From Pseudorhodobacter sp. PARRP1 (GTDB lineage: Bacteria > Pseudomonadota > Alphaproteobacteria > Rhodobacterales > Rhodobacteraceae), in contig NKIU01000002.1 of NCBI GenBank assembly GCA_002256245.1, forward strand, positions 1-64,000: a DNA stretch of 64,000 nt. The letters are read 5' to 3'. A program made the translations under genes and the position numbers. Under the pieces are notes generated by a model. The model was not told where the DNA came from and did no database searches. It worked only from the letters and a program-made list of their open reading frames with translations. Position 1 is the first letter of the stretch. Each line of letters starts with the position of its first letter. Below are positions 24,636-33,392 of the stretch, piece by piece.

Positions 24636-27392
24636 ATGCCCGTCGTTGTTGTAGAATCGCCCGCTAAGGCCAAGACAATCAACAAATATCTTGGATCGGA
24701 CTATGTGGTTCTGGCCTCTTATGGCCATGTGCGCGACCTTCCCGCCAAGGACGGCTCGGTGGATACCGAGCATGGATTCGACATGCTGTGGGAAGTGGCC
24801 GCAGACAGCAAAAAGCACATGCGCGCCATCACCGAGGCGCTCAAAACCGACGACACACTGATCTTGGCAACCGACCCTGACCGCGAGGGCGAGGCGATTT
24901 CCTGGCATCTGCAAGAGGCGTTGGCCAGCACCCTGAAGAAGGGCAAAAAGGTCAGCCGTGTGACCTTCAACGCCATCACCAAGGAAGCCGTGACCGAGGC
25001 GATGAAGCATCCGCGGCAGGTCGATCAGCCGCTGGTGGATGCCTATCTTGCGCGCCGCGCTTTGGATTATCTGGTGGGCTTCAACCTGTCGCCGGTGCTG
25101 TGGCGCAAGCTGCCGGGGTCGCGCTCGGCTGGTCGCGTCCAGTCGGTCTGCCTGCGCCTGATTGTTGAGCGCGAGATGGAGATCGAGGCGTTCCGTGCGC
25201 GCGAGTTCTGGTCAGTGTCGGCGGTGCTGAGCACCCCGCGCGGGCAGGACTTTGAGGCACGACTGACGGTTCTGGGCGGAAAGCGCTTGGACAAATTCGA
25301 CATTCCGACATCTGAAGCGGCCGAATTGGCGGTGCAGGCTGTCACTTCCCGAACATTGAAGGTGATTTCGGTTGAGGCCAAGCCTGCCAGCCGCAACCCC
25401 TATTCGCCCTTCATGACCTCGACCCTGCAACAAGAGGCGAGCCGCAAATATGGCATGGGCGCCAAGGCCTGCATGTCGGCGGCCCAGCGGCTGTATGAGG
25501 CGGGCTACATCACTTACATGCGAACCGATGGCATCGACATGGCGCCTGAAGCCGTGGCGCAGGCGCGGGCCGAGATTGGCAAGCGTTTTGGTGCGGCCTA
25601 TGTGCCCGACGCACCGCGCATCTACAAGAACAAGGCCAAGAACGCCCAAGAAGCGCATGAATGTATCCGCCCAACCGATATGGCGGTGGCCCCGGCAGAC
25701 TTGCGGTTGTCGGAACGCGATCAGGCCAACCTCTATGAGTTGATCTGGAAGCGCACCATTGCCAGCCAGATGGCCGGCGCGCGGATGGAGCGCACGGTGG
25801 TAGAGATCGGCAGCGCAGACGGGCAGGTGGGGTTGCGTGCAAACGGTCAAGTGGTTCTGTTTGATGGCTTTTTGAAGGTTTACGAAGAAGGCCGCGACGA
25901 CGAGGACGAAGACGAAGGCCGCTTGCCCCAGATCATGCAGGGCGAGGCTGCGACGCCGCGCAAGGGCGGATTTGAGGCTGCGTTCAAGAAGCAGGCCGAT
26001 GCCGCCGGCAAGGACGACTTCGATCTGATCGCGGGCAAGACCGATCTGCGCCGCGTCGCCTCGGCGGTGATCAGCGGCGACGGCGCGATCTTCGCCAGCC
26101 AAAGCCACACGCAACCGCCGCCGCGCTACACCGAGGCGACCTTGGTCAAGCGGATGGAGGAGTTGGGCATCGGGCGCCCCTCGACCTATGCCTCGGTTCT
26201 GACGACGATTGTGGACCGCGAATATGTCCGCAAGGACAAAAACCGCCTGTTCCCCGAGGATAAAGGGCGCTTGGTCACGGCGTTTCTGACCAACTTTTTC
26301 CGCCGCTATGTTGAGTATGATTTCACCGCTGATCTGGAAAGCCAACTGGATGACGTCTCGGCGGGCGAGCGTGACTACAAGGAAGTTCTGTCGCGGTTCT
26401 GGCGCGATTTCTCGGCAGCGATTGCCGAGACGGCTGATCTACGGATTGGCGAAGTGCTGGATAAAATTGACGATTTTCTAAGCCCGCATCTTTATCCATT
26501 GCGCGAAGATGGCTCTGATCCACGGGTGTGCACCAGTTGCGGCACCGGTCGGCTTCATCTGAAAACCTCGCGTTCCGGTGGGGCATTCATCGGCTGTGGC
26601 AACTATCCCGAATGCCGCTACACCCGCCCGATTTCGGGCGAGGAGGGCGGCTCGGTCGATGGCCGGGTGCTGGGCTTGGATGCCGATGGCGTGGAGATTT
26701 CGCTGCGGGCGGGGCGGTTTGGCCCCTATGTGCAGAAGGGCGAGGCGACCGAAGAATTGCCGAAACCGCCGCGTGCCAGCTTGCCGAAGGGGTGGGAGTC
26801 GGGCGCTTTGACGCTGGATCAGGCGATTGAACTGTTGTCTTTGCCACGCCAGATCGGGCCGCACCCGGAAGATGGCGTGATGGTGGAAGCGGCAATCGGC
26901 CGGTTTGGGCCCTATGTGAAGCACGGCACGGTTTACGCCAATATCCCCGATGTTGAGGAAGTGTTTACCATTGGCATGAACCGCGCGGTCGAGGTTTTGG
27001 CCTTGAAAGCGGCGGGGCGGCGCGGCGCTGCGGCGGCGGAACCCTTGCGCGCGCTGGGAGAGCATCCTGACGGCGGGCCGGTGCAGGTCATGCCGGGGAA
27101 ATATGGGCCTTATGTCAAATGGGCGAAGGTGAATGCGACCTTGCCGAAAGAACTTTCACCCGAGGCGGTCACGCTTGAGGAAGCCCTTGCTTTGATTGCA
27201 GAAAAGGCTGGAAAGTCTGGCAAGAAAGCCCCGGCGAAAAAGGCTGCGGCAAAGCCTGCTGCTGCGAAAAAGGCACCTGCGAAGAAGGCTGCCGATAAGG
27301 CTCCCGCCAAGGCGGCTGCGAAAAAGCCTGCGGCGAAGAAAGCAGCGACCCCTAAACCCAAGGCCGCTGTCTCTGACGTGCTGGACGACTAA
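24636..27392 (+). CDS. topA: DNA topoisomerase I
   Basis: A 918-aa type IA topoisomerase that relaxes negative supercoils. The TOPRIM domain is at the N-terminus (VVVVESPAKAKTINKYLG; ATDPDREGEAISWHL). The catalytic tyrosine lies in YITYMRTDG (Tyr294), and GIGRPSTYASVLTTI follows. One zinc-ribbon-like motif (CTSCGTGRLHL...CGNYPECRY, about 632-665) and repeated TopA_C/Rpt modules (RFGPYVQKG, RFGPYVKHG, KYGPYVKWA) follow. The last ~55 residues are a Lys/Ala/Pro-rich tail, probably a non-specific DNA-binding extension. It ends 2 bp from the converging choV. Confidence 0.96.
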   Translation: MPVVVVESPAKAKTINKYLGSDYVVLASYGHVRDLPAKDGSVDTEHGFDMLWEVAADSKKHMRAITEALKTDDTLILATDPDREGEAISWHLQEALASTLKKGKKVSRVTFNAITKEAVTEAMKHPRQVDQPLVDAYLARRALDYLVGFNLSPVLWRKLPGSRSAGRVQSVCLRLIVEREMEIEAFRAREFWSVSAVLSTPRGQDFEARLTVLGGKRLDKFDIPTSEAAELAVQAVTSRTLKVISVEAKPASRNPYSPFMTSTLQQEASRKYGMGAKACMSAAQRLYEAGYITYMRTDGIDMAPEAVAQARAEIGKRFGAAYVPDAPRIYKNKAKNAQEAHECIRPTDMAVAPADLRLSERDQANLYELIWKRTIASQMAGARMERTVVEIGSADGQVGLRANGQVVLFDGFLKVYEEGRDDEDEDEGRLPQIMQGEAATPRKGGFEAAFKKQADAAGKDDFDLIAGKTDLRRVASAVISGDGAIFASQSHTQPPPRYTEATLVKRMEELGIGRPSTYASVLTTIVDREYVRKDKNRLFPEDKGRLVTAFLTNFFRRYVEYDFTADLESQLDDVSAGERDYKEVLSRFWRDFSAAIAETADLRIGEVLDKIDDFLSPHLYPLREDGSDPRVCTSCGTGRLHLKTSRSGGAFIGCGNYPECRYTRPISGEEGGSVDGRVLGLDADGVEISLRAGRFGPYVQKGEATEELPKPPRASLPKGWESGALTLDQAIELLSLPRQIGPHPEDGVMVEAAIGRFGPYVKHGTVYANIPDVEEVFTIGMNRAVEVLALKAAGRRGAAAAEPLRALGEHPDGGPVQVMPGKYGPYVKWAKVNATLPKELSPEAVTLEEALALIAEKAGKSGKKAPAKKAAAKPAAAKKAPAKKAADKAPAKAAAKKPAAKKAATPKPKAAVSDVLDD

Positions 27393-27394
27393 GC

Positions 27395-28417
27395 TTACGC
27401 CCGCGGGTTGATGAGTTTTGCCATCAACCCGGCGGCGCGGATCACGCCGATATGCACGCCGTTTTCGCTGACATTCAGCGCGGAATCGGTATCGGACAGC
27501 CGCTGCATAACCGCCTTCACCGGAGTTTCGCAGTCAACCGAGGCCCCGTCGCACGACCCCGCCTGCATCACATCGCGCGCCGTCAGCACGCCGAGCGGGT
27601 TCATATGTGCCACGAAATCAGCCACATAGTCTGAAACCGGGTTGGCGATGATCTCGCGCGCGGTGCCGATTTGTACGATGCGTCCCCCCTCCATCAGCGC
27701 GATGCGGTTGCCGAGTTTGAAAGCCTCGTCCAGATCGTGGCTGACGAAAATGATGGTGCGTTTCAGCTTGGATTGCAGATCGAGCAACTCGTCCTGCAAC
27801 CGCGCACGGATAAGCGGGTCGAGGGCCGAGAACGGCTCGTCCATCAACAGGATCGGGGCTTCGGTGGCGAAGGCGCGCGCGAGGCCGACACGCTGCTGCA
27901 TGCCGCCCGAAAGTTCGCCGACTTTACGCTCGGCCCATTGCGACAGGTTAACGAGCGCCAGTTGCTGATCGACCTTGGCGCGGCGCTGATCGCCAGATTG
28001 CCCTGCAAGTTCAAGACCTAAGCCAACGTTGTCGCGCACGGTCCGCCACGGCAGCAGGCCGAATTGTTGAAACACCATGGCGATTTTGGACAGCCGCAGC
28101 CCGCGCAGCGATTCGCCCTTGGCTTTGGTGACAGACACCATCTTTGCGCCGTCCCACACCCGAACTTCGCCGCGCACCACCGGGTTCAACGCATTGACCC
28201 CGCGCAGCAGGGTGGACTTGCCCGAGCCGGACAGCCCCATCAGCACAAGGATTTCGCCCTCGGCCACCGAAAGCGAGCAGTCGTGCACGCCCAGGATCTG
28301 GCCCGTTTGCGACTGGATATCGCCGCGCGACATGCCCTTGTCCATCAGGGGCAGGGCGCGGTCGGGCTGATCGCCAAATACGATCGAGACACGGTCAAAT
28401 TCCACTGCATTTACCAT
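27395..28417 (-). CDS. choV: Choline/glycine betaine ABC transporter ATP-binding protein
   Basis: A 340-aa ATPase of the ProV/OpuAA/ChoV type. It has Walker A MGLSGSGKST, FQQFGLLPWRTV, LSGGMQQRVGLARAF and ILLMDEPFSALD, with a C-terminal extension of about 60 residues (CBS-like region, degenerate). It drives uptake of choline or betaine with the ChoW permease and ChoX binding proteins. The permease gene ends 3 bp upstream. The neighbouring bet genes point to choline as substrate. Confidence 0.9.
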   Translation of the reverse strand: MVNAVEFDRVSIVFGDQPDRALPLMDKGMSRGDIQSQTGQILGVHDCSLSVAEGEILVLMGLSGSGKSTLLRGVNALNPVVRGEVRVWDGAKMVSVTKAKGESLRGLRLSKIAMVFQQFGLLPWRTVRDNVGLGLELAGQSGDQRRAKVDQQLALVNLSQWAERKVGELSGGMQQRVGLARAFATEAPILLMDEPFSALDPLIRARLQDELLDLQSKLKRTIIFVSHDLDEAFKLGNRIALMEGGRIVQIGTAREIIANPVSDYVADFVAHMNPLGVLTARDVMQAGSCDGASVDCETPVKAVMQRLSDTDSALNVSENGVHIGVIRAAGLMAKLINPRA

Positions 28418-28420
28418 GGC

Positions 28421-29251
28421 TTACACCTTACGCTGGAAGGTGGCGCGCAAAGCAATGGCGACCACGACGATGACAAAACCGCTCTCAAAGCCTTTGGCGG
28501 CGTTCACTGAAGCCAAGGCCCGCATCACCGGCACACCCAGACCATTCGCGCCCACCATCGAGGCGATGACGACCATGGAAAGCGACAGCATGATGGTTTG
28601 GTTCAGGCCCACCATGATTTGTGGCAAAGCCCAAGGCAGTTCAACCTTCCACAACCGTTGACTTGGTGTGGCGCCAAACGACGTGGCGGCTTCCAGCAGC
28701 GCGGTGGGGGTCGAGGCGACGCCAAGCTCGGTCAGCCGGATCGGCGCTGGCAGCACGAAGATGACGGTTGCAATCAGGCCGGGCACCATGCCGATGCCGA
28801 AAAAGATAATCGCGGGGATCAGATAGACGAAGGTCGGCAGGGTCTGCATCAGGTCCATCACCGGCGACAAAGCAGCGTTCAGCTTGGCGTTGTGGGCGCA
28901 GGCGATGCCGATTGGCACACCGATGGCCATGCAGACCGCGCAAGACGACAGGATCAGCGTCAGGCTTTCGGTGGTTTCTTTCCAGTAGCCTTGGTTCAGC
29001 ACAAACAGAAACCCCAAGGCGACGCCAACGCAAATCTTCCAGTTGCGTTGCAGCACCCAGGCGATGATGACGAAAATGGCGATGATAATCAGCGGGTTGG
29101 GCGCTTGCAGCAACCATTTGAAACCGTTGATCAAGCCTTCCAGCGCATCGGCAATCACGTTGAACACCGCGCTGAGATGGGTTTTCATCCACGTGAAAAC
29201 CGCGTTCGCCCATGCCCCGATCGGGATTTTATATGCCGTCAACCAATCCAT
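28421..29251 (-). CDS. choW: Choline/glycine betaine ABC transporter permease
   Basis: A 276-aa inner-membrane permease of the ProW/ChoW family with about six helices. It contains LMQTLPTFVYLIPAIIFFGIG and the coupling region (EAATSFGATPSQRLWKVELPWALP). It lies between the binding-protein genes and choV. ATG 29251 is preceded by AGGGGACAG. A terminator-like hairpin just upstream may reduce its expression compared with the binding proteins. Confidence 0.9.
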   Translation of the reverse strand: MDWLTAYKIPIGAWANAVFTWMKTHLSAVFNVIADALEGLINGFKWLLQAPNPLIIIAIFVIIAWVLQRNWKICVGVALGFLFVLNQGYWKETTESLTLILSSCAVCMAIGVPIGIACAHNAKLNAALSPVMDLMQTLPTFVYLIPAIIFFGIGMVPGLIATVIFVLPAPIRLTELGVASTPTALLEAATSFGATPSQRLWKVELPWALPQIMVGLNQTIMLSLSMVVIASMVGANGLGVPVMRALASVNAAKGFESGFVIVVVAIALRATFQRKV

Positions 29252-29274
29252 TCAATCTGTCCCCTGTTGGATAG

Positions 29275-29302
29275 AAAAAGGCCCCGATCTTCCGCCGGGG
29301 CC
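29275..29302 (-). terminator. Hairpin with U tract between choX2 and choW (attenuator-like)
   Basis: On the minus strand GGCCCCG (29302-29296) pairs with CGGGGCC (29286-29280), followed by TTTTT. It lies 5 bp after the second binding-protein gene and 24 bp before choW, so it probably terminates part of the transcripts. Confidence 0.7.
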
Positions 29303-29307
29303 CCCTT

Positions 29308-30246
29308 TTACTTCAGCGCGGCAGTCACCGCCGCAAGCGCATCGCCACCGTCTTTGGTGGTGACACCGTCCAGCCACGGCCCGAGAACCTCGGGGTGTGC
29401 AGCCAGCCAGGTTTTCGCAGCGGCGGTCGGCTCTGCACCTTGATCCAGAATAGCGCCCATCAAAGCGTTCTCCATCGGCAGGGTGAAGGCAAGGTTCTGG
29501 AAGAAGCGGCCCGGATTGGGGCAATCGGTAACGTAGCCCTTGCGGCTGATGGTATAAACCGTCGCGCCGCCAAGGTTCGGCCCGAAGAAATCATCGCCGC
29601 CCGTCAGATAGTTGATGTCAAGCTTGACGTTCATCGGATGCGGCTCCCATGCGAGCCAGACCACGGGTTTGCCTTCGGCCGTCAGCCGCGCGACTTCGGC
29701 GATCATCGCCTGTTCGCTGCTTTCCACAAGGGCAAGCTTGCCCATGCCAAAGGCATCTTTGGCAATGATATCAAGGATCAGGCGGTTGCCGTCGTTACCC
29801 GCTTCAACCCCATACATCTGGCCATCCAGCGCATCCGCATGCGCGGCGATGTCCTTGAAATCGGCGATCCCCAGTGCTTTGCCCGCCGGATTGGTGGCAA
29901 GGGTGAACTTCGCGCCTTCAAGGTTGGTGCGGACAACGTCGATGGTGCCAGCAGCGGTATAGGGGGCAATCATCCCTTCCATCGAGGGCAGCCAGTGATC
30001 GGTGAACACGTCGATATCGCCGCGTGCAAGGCTTTCAAAGGTGATCGGCAAGGACAGAAGGTTGGGTTCAACCTTGTAGCCCAAGGCGGTCAGCACCACA
30101 GTGGCAACCCCGTTTTGTGCCATGTTGTCGGTCCAACCGACGTCAACCATCCGCACCGTGCCGCAATCGGCGGCAATGCCTGCGACCGGGGAGGTCGCAA
30201 GCAAAAGTGCCAGAACCGCCCGCTTGACGCGGGCGCTTACGGTCAT
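29308..30246 (-). CDS. choX: Choline/betaine-binding periplasmic protein, second copy
   Basis: A 312-aa OpuAC/ChoX-family solute-binding protein. It has a signal peptide (VKRAVLALLLATSPVAGIAA) and the aromatic-box regions VGWTDN, DHWLPSM, YGVEAGNDGNR and AWEPHPMN. It ends VTTKDGGDALAAVTAALK, the same tail as the upstream copy, and arose by tandem duplication with clear divergence in the middle. ATG 30246 overlaps the first copy's stop (ATGA). Both copies keep the ligand-cage tryptophans, so both should bind quaternary amines, possibly with different preference. Confidence 0.9.
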   Translation of the reverse strand: MTVSARVKRAVLALLLATSPVAGIAADCGTVRMVDVGWTDNMAQNGVATVVLTALGYKVEPNLLSLPITFESLARGDIDVFTDHWLPSMEGMIAPYTAAGTIDVVRTNLEGAKFTLATNPAGKALGIADFKDIAAHADALDGQMYGVEAGNDGNRLILDIIAKDAFGMGKLALVESSEQAMIAEVARLTAEGKPVVWLAWEPHPMNVKLDINYLTGGDDFFGPNLGGATVYTISRKGYVTDCPNPGRFFQNLAFTLPMENALMGAILDQGAEPTAAAKTWLAAHPEVLGPWLDGVTTKDGGDALAAVTAALK

Positions 30247-31178
30247 TTCAAAGCCGCAGTAACAGCGGCCATGGCATCGCCACCGTCTTTGGTGGTCACG
30301 CCGTCCAGCCATGGGCCGATCACATCGGGATGCGCGGCAAGCCAAGCCTTCGCGGCCTCACGCGGGTCGGTGCCGTCGTTCAGGATCGCCCCCATGATCT
30401 CGTTTTCCATCGCCAGGCTGAACGACAGATTCGACAGCAGTTTGCCGGTATTCGGGCATTCGGCGACATAGCCTGCGCGGGTGTTGGTGGCGACGGTGGC
30501 ACCGCCCAGGTTCGGGCCGAAGAAATCATCGCCGCCGGTCAGGTAGGTCATCTTGAAGTTGGCGTTCATCGGGTGGGGCTCCCAGCCAAGGAAAACCACG
30601 GCCTTGCCTTCGTTATCGGCGCGGGCGACTTCGGCGAGCATGCCTTGTTCGGAGGATTCCACCAACTCGACACCTGCGGCTTTCACACCGAACGCGTCTT
30701 TTTCGATCATGTCGAGGATCAGCTTGTTGCCGTCATTGCCAGCCTCGATCCCGAAGATTTTGTTATCCAGATCGGCGGCATGGGCGGCGATGTCTTTGAA
30801 ATCCTTGATGCCAAGCTCGGCACCCTTGGCGTTGGTCGCCAGCGTGTATTTCGCACCTTCAAGGTTGGTGCGCACGGTATCGACGGTTTTGGCATCGCGG
30901 TAGGGGGCGATGTTGCTTTCCATCGTCGGCATCCAGTTGCCCAGGAACACATCCACATCGCCCGACGCAAGACCTTCGTAGGTCACCGGAACCGACAGCA
31001 CCTTGGTTTCGGTCTCGTATCCCAAAGCCTCCAGCACCAGTGAGGTGGCGGCGGTGGTGGCGGTGATATCGGTCCAGCCGACATCCGAGAAGGTGACTTT
31101 ATCGCAGCCAGCGGCAAACGCCGAACCGGCCATCGCGAAGGTGACGGCGGACGCGAGCAGCGTCGATTTGAGGGTCAT
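30243..31178 (-). CDS. choX: Choline/betaine-binding periplasmic protein, first copy
   Basis: A 311-aa OpuAC/ChoX-family binding protein with signal peptide (TLKSTLLASAVTFAMAGSAF, cleavage after AFA). Ligand-cage segments VGWTDI, LGNWMPTM, FGIEAGNDGNK and GWEPHPMN correspond to the aromatic box of ChoX. ATG 31178 follows GGAG. As promoter-proximal gene of choX-choX-choW-choV it is divergent from betI across an 86-bp region with a BetI-like operator. Confidence 0.92.
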   Translation of the reverse strand: MTLKSTLLASAVTFAMAGSAFAAGCDKVTFSDVGWTDITATTAATSLVLEALGYETETKVLSVPVTYEGLASGDVDVFLGNWMPTMESNIAPYRDAKTVDTVRTNLEGAKYTLATNAKGAELGIKDFKDIAAHAADLDNKIFGIEAGNDGNKLILDMIEKDAFGVKAAGVELVESSEQGMLAEVARADNEGKAVVFLGWEPHPMNANFKMTYLTGGDDFFGPNLGGATVATNTRAGYVAECPNTGKLLSNLSFSLAMENEIMGAILNDGTDPREAAKAWLAAHPDVIGPWLDGVTTKDGGDAMAAVTAALK

Positions 31179-31196
31179 GTTGGGCTCCCTGTTTTT

Positions 31197-31216
31197 GTTG
31201 ATTGACGAGTCAATAA
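31197..31216. promoter_or_regulatory. BetI-type operator between choX and betI
   Basis: ATTGAC GA GTCAAT (31201-31214) is a perfect 6-bp inverted repeat within TTGATTGACGAGTCAATAAA. It resembles the E. coli bet operator core (TTGA..GAC..TCAA). Its position between divergent transport and oxidation operons suits coordinate choline-responsive repression. Confidence 0.7.
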
Positions 31217-31264
31217 ACTTCAAGCTAGCTGCCTTTGGCAAGCATTATTATCAAGGGCCGCATC

Positions 31265-31849
31265 ATGCCGAAGCTTGGAATGGAGCCTATCCGAAAGGCG
31301 GCGCTCGTCAAAGCCACGATTGTGGAAATCGGGCGGGTGGGGTCTTTGGATGTGACGGTCAGTCAGATCGCCAAGCGCGCAGGTATGTCCTCGGCTTTGG
31401 CGCATCACTATTTTGGCAGCAAGGAAGAGATGTTTCTGGCCGCGATGCGCCATATTCTGACGCTGTATGGTGCGGAAGTGCGCGGGGCTTTGGCGCTGGC
31501 CGATGGGCCGGAAAGTCGGCTTCGGGCGGTGCTGGCGGCGTCTTTCAGCGCGGCGAATTTCCGGCGCGAGGCGGTGGGGGCGTGGCTGAACTTCTGGGTT
31601 CTGGCGCAAACGGTGCCCGAGGCAAAGCGGTTGCTGAAGGTCTATCAGGGGCGCTTGCGCTCTAACCTGCTGGCGGGGTTGCGGCCTTTGGCGGGCGACC
31701 GGGCGGTGCCGATTGCCGAGGGTCTGGGCGCGTTGATCGACGGGCTTTATCTGCGCGAAGTTTTGAAATCCGGCCCGCCGGATCGCGAATTGGCGGTGAC
31801 TACCGCGTTGAATTACCTGAACTCTAAGTTGGAAGGGGCACGCCCATGA
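31265..31849 (+). CDS. betI: TetR-family repressor BetI
   Basis: A 194-aa TetR regulator matching BetI in length and sequence. It starts [19 protein letters not shown], with helix-turn-helix [20 protein letters not shown] (about 33-52) and a BetI-like C-terminal domain ([15 protein letters not shown]). BetI represses choline oxidation genes and is released by choline. ATG 31265 follows AAGGG; an earlier TTG is less likely. The stop overlaps betB (ATGA). Confidence 0.93.
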   Translation: MPKLGMEPIRKAALVKATIVEIGRVGSLDVTVSQIAKRAGMSSALAHHYFGSKEEMFLAAMRHILTLYGAEVRGALALADGPESRLRAVLAASFSAANFRREAVGAWLNFWVLAQTVPEAKRLLKVYQGRLRSNLLAGLRPLAGDRAVPIAEGLGALIDGLYLREVLKSGPPDRELAVTTALNYLNSKLEGARP

Positions 31850-33297
31850 TGGCGCAGCCGAAGGCCAGTCATTTCGTTGATGGCCAGTATGTCGAAGACA
31901 AAGCCGGTGCCGTGATCGAGGTGATCTATCCCGCCACCGGTGAGGTGATTGCGCTTCTGCACGAGGCAACGCCTGCGGTGATCGAGGCCGCTTTGGCCAG
32001 TGCCGCCCGCGCGCAAACCGCTTGGGCCGCGACCCGCCCGGTAGAACGCGCGCGGGTGCTGCGCCGCGCCGCCGATCTGATCCGCGCACGCAACCCCGGC
32101 CTTGCCCGGCTGGAGACCCTCGACACCGGCAAGCCCATCCAGGAAACGCTGGTGGCCGATTGGCCTTCAGGTGCCGATGCGTTGGAGTATTTTGCCGGGC
32201 TTGCGCCGACAGTCGGCGGTGAAACCATCCCGCTTGGCCGCGATTTCGCCTATACGATCCGCGAGGCTTTGGGGGTTTGCGTCGGGATTGGCGCATGGAA
32301 CTACCCCAGCCAGATCGCGTGCTGGAAATCCGCCCCTGCTTTGGCCTTGGGCAACGCGATGGTGTTCAAACCATCCGAAGTGACCCCGTTGGGCGCGTTG
32401 CAACTGGCCGAGATTTTCATCGAGGCGGGGCTGCCTGCGGGTCTGTTCAACGTGGTGCAGGGGCGCGGGGCGGTAGGCTCGGCTTTGGTGTCAGATGCGC
32501 GGGTGGCGAAGGTGTCGCTGACCGGATCGGTGCCGACCGGGCAGAAAGTGTATGCGTTGGCGGCGGCGGGCGTGCGGCATGTGACGATGGAGTTGGGCGG
32601 CAAATCCCCGATTCTGGTGTTTGATGATGCCTCGGTCGAGGATGCTGTCGGTGCTGCGATGCTGGGGAATTTCTATTCCGCAGGCCAGGTCTGCAGCAAC
32701 GGCACGCGGGTGTTGGTGCAAAAGGGCATCAAGGCCAAGTTTCTGAAAAGGCTTGCAGAACGCACGGCTGCAATCAAATTGGGCGATCCGCTGGATGAAG
32801 CGACGCAGATGGGGCCGCTGGTTTCAGCCGGGCAACTGGCGAAGGTTCTGGGCTATATCGCGACCGCCAAGGCCGAAGGTGCCACGCTGATCTGTGGCGG
32901 CGGGCAAGCCGGGGCAGAGGGCGCCTTTGTGCAGCCGACTGTTTTTGCCGATGTGACCGACGACATGACCATCGCACGCGAGGAAGTGTTCGGCCCGGTG
33001 ATGGCGGTGCTGGATTTTGACACCGAAGAAGAAGCCGTGGCGCGCGCCAATGCCACCGAGTTTGGCCTTGCCGCAGGTGTGTTCACCACCGACATAACCC
33101 GCGCGCATCGGGTGATTGCGGCGCTGCAAGCGGGCACCTGCTGGATCAACGCCTATAACCTGACGCCGGTGGAAATGCCGTTTGGCGGATCGAAACTGTC
33201 GGGTGTCGGGCGCGAAAACGGCCATGCGGCGGTGGAGCATTATTCGCAAGTGAAAAGCGTCTACGTTGGCATGGGGCCGGTGGACGCGCCTTACTAA
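31846..33297 (+). CDS. betB: Betaine aldehyde dehydrogenase
   Basis: A 483-aa NAD(P)+-dependent aldehyde dehydrogenase that converts betaine aldehyde to glycine betaine. Signatures are [28 protein letters not shown], the glutamate motif [12 protein letters not shown], catalytic Cys in [11 protein letters not shown], and [10 protein letters not shown]. Two start codons lie in tandem (31846 and 31849); the first overlaps betI. A strong hairpin separates it from betA. Confidence 0.93.
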   Translation: MMAQPKASHFVDGQYVEDKAGAVIEVIYPATGEVIALLHEATPAVIEAALASAARAQTAWAATRPVERARVLRRAADLIRARNPGLARLETLDTGKPIQETLVADWPSGADALEYFAGLAPTVGGETIPLGRDFAYTIREALGVCVGIGAWNYPSQIACWKSAPALALGNAMVFKPSEVTPLGALQLAEIFIEAGLPAGLFNVVQGRGAVGSALVSDARVAKVSLTGSVPTGQKVYALAAAGVRHVTMELGGKSPILVFDDASVEDAVGAAMLGNFYSAGQVCSNGTRVLVQKGIKAKFLKRLAERTAAIKLGDPLDEATQMGPLVSAGQLAKVLGYIATAKAEGATLICGGGQAGAEGAFVQPTVFADVTDDMTIAREEVFGPVMAVLDFDTEEEAVARANATEFGLAAGVFTTDITRAHRVIAALQAGTCWINAYNLTPVEMPFGGSKLSGVGRENGHAAVEHYSQVKSVYVGMGPVDAPY

Positions 33298-33299
33298 AC

Positions 33300-33344
33300 G
33301 CCCCCGACACGCCTCCCACCCACCCACCCCGGCGTGTCGGGGGC
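33300..33344. terminator. 14-bp perfect hairpin between betB and betA
   Basis: GCCCCCGACACGCC (33300-33313) and GGCGTGTCGGGGGC (33331-33344) are exact complements with a 17-base pyrimidine-rich loop. No T run follows, so it is more likely an mRNA-stability or partial attenuation structure inside the operon than a full terminator. Confidence 0.6.
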
Positions 33345-33392
33345 TACGGCAGCGGTGGGGGCAGCAGGGGCAAGATGAAAACTGGAGAAGAC

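Noticed and set aside
27195-27392. Lys/Ala repeats at the end of topA as a possible separate histone-like gene
   Set aside because: In frame with topA, no own start signal, and such basic tails are usual in alphaproteobacterial topoisomerase I.
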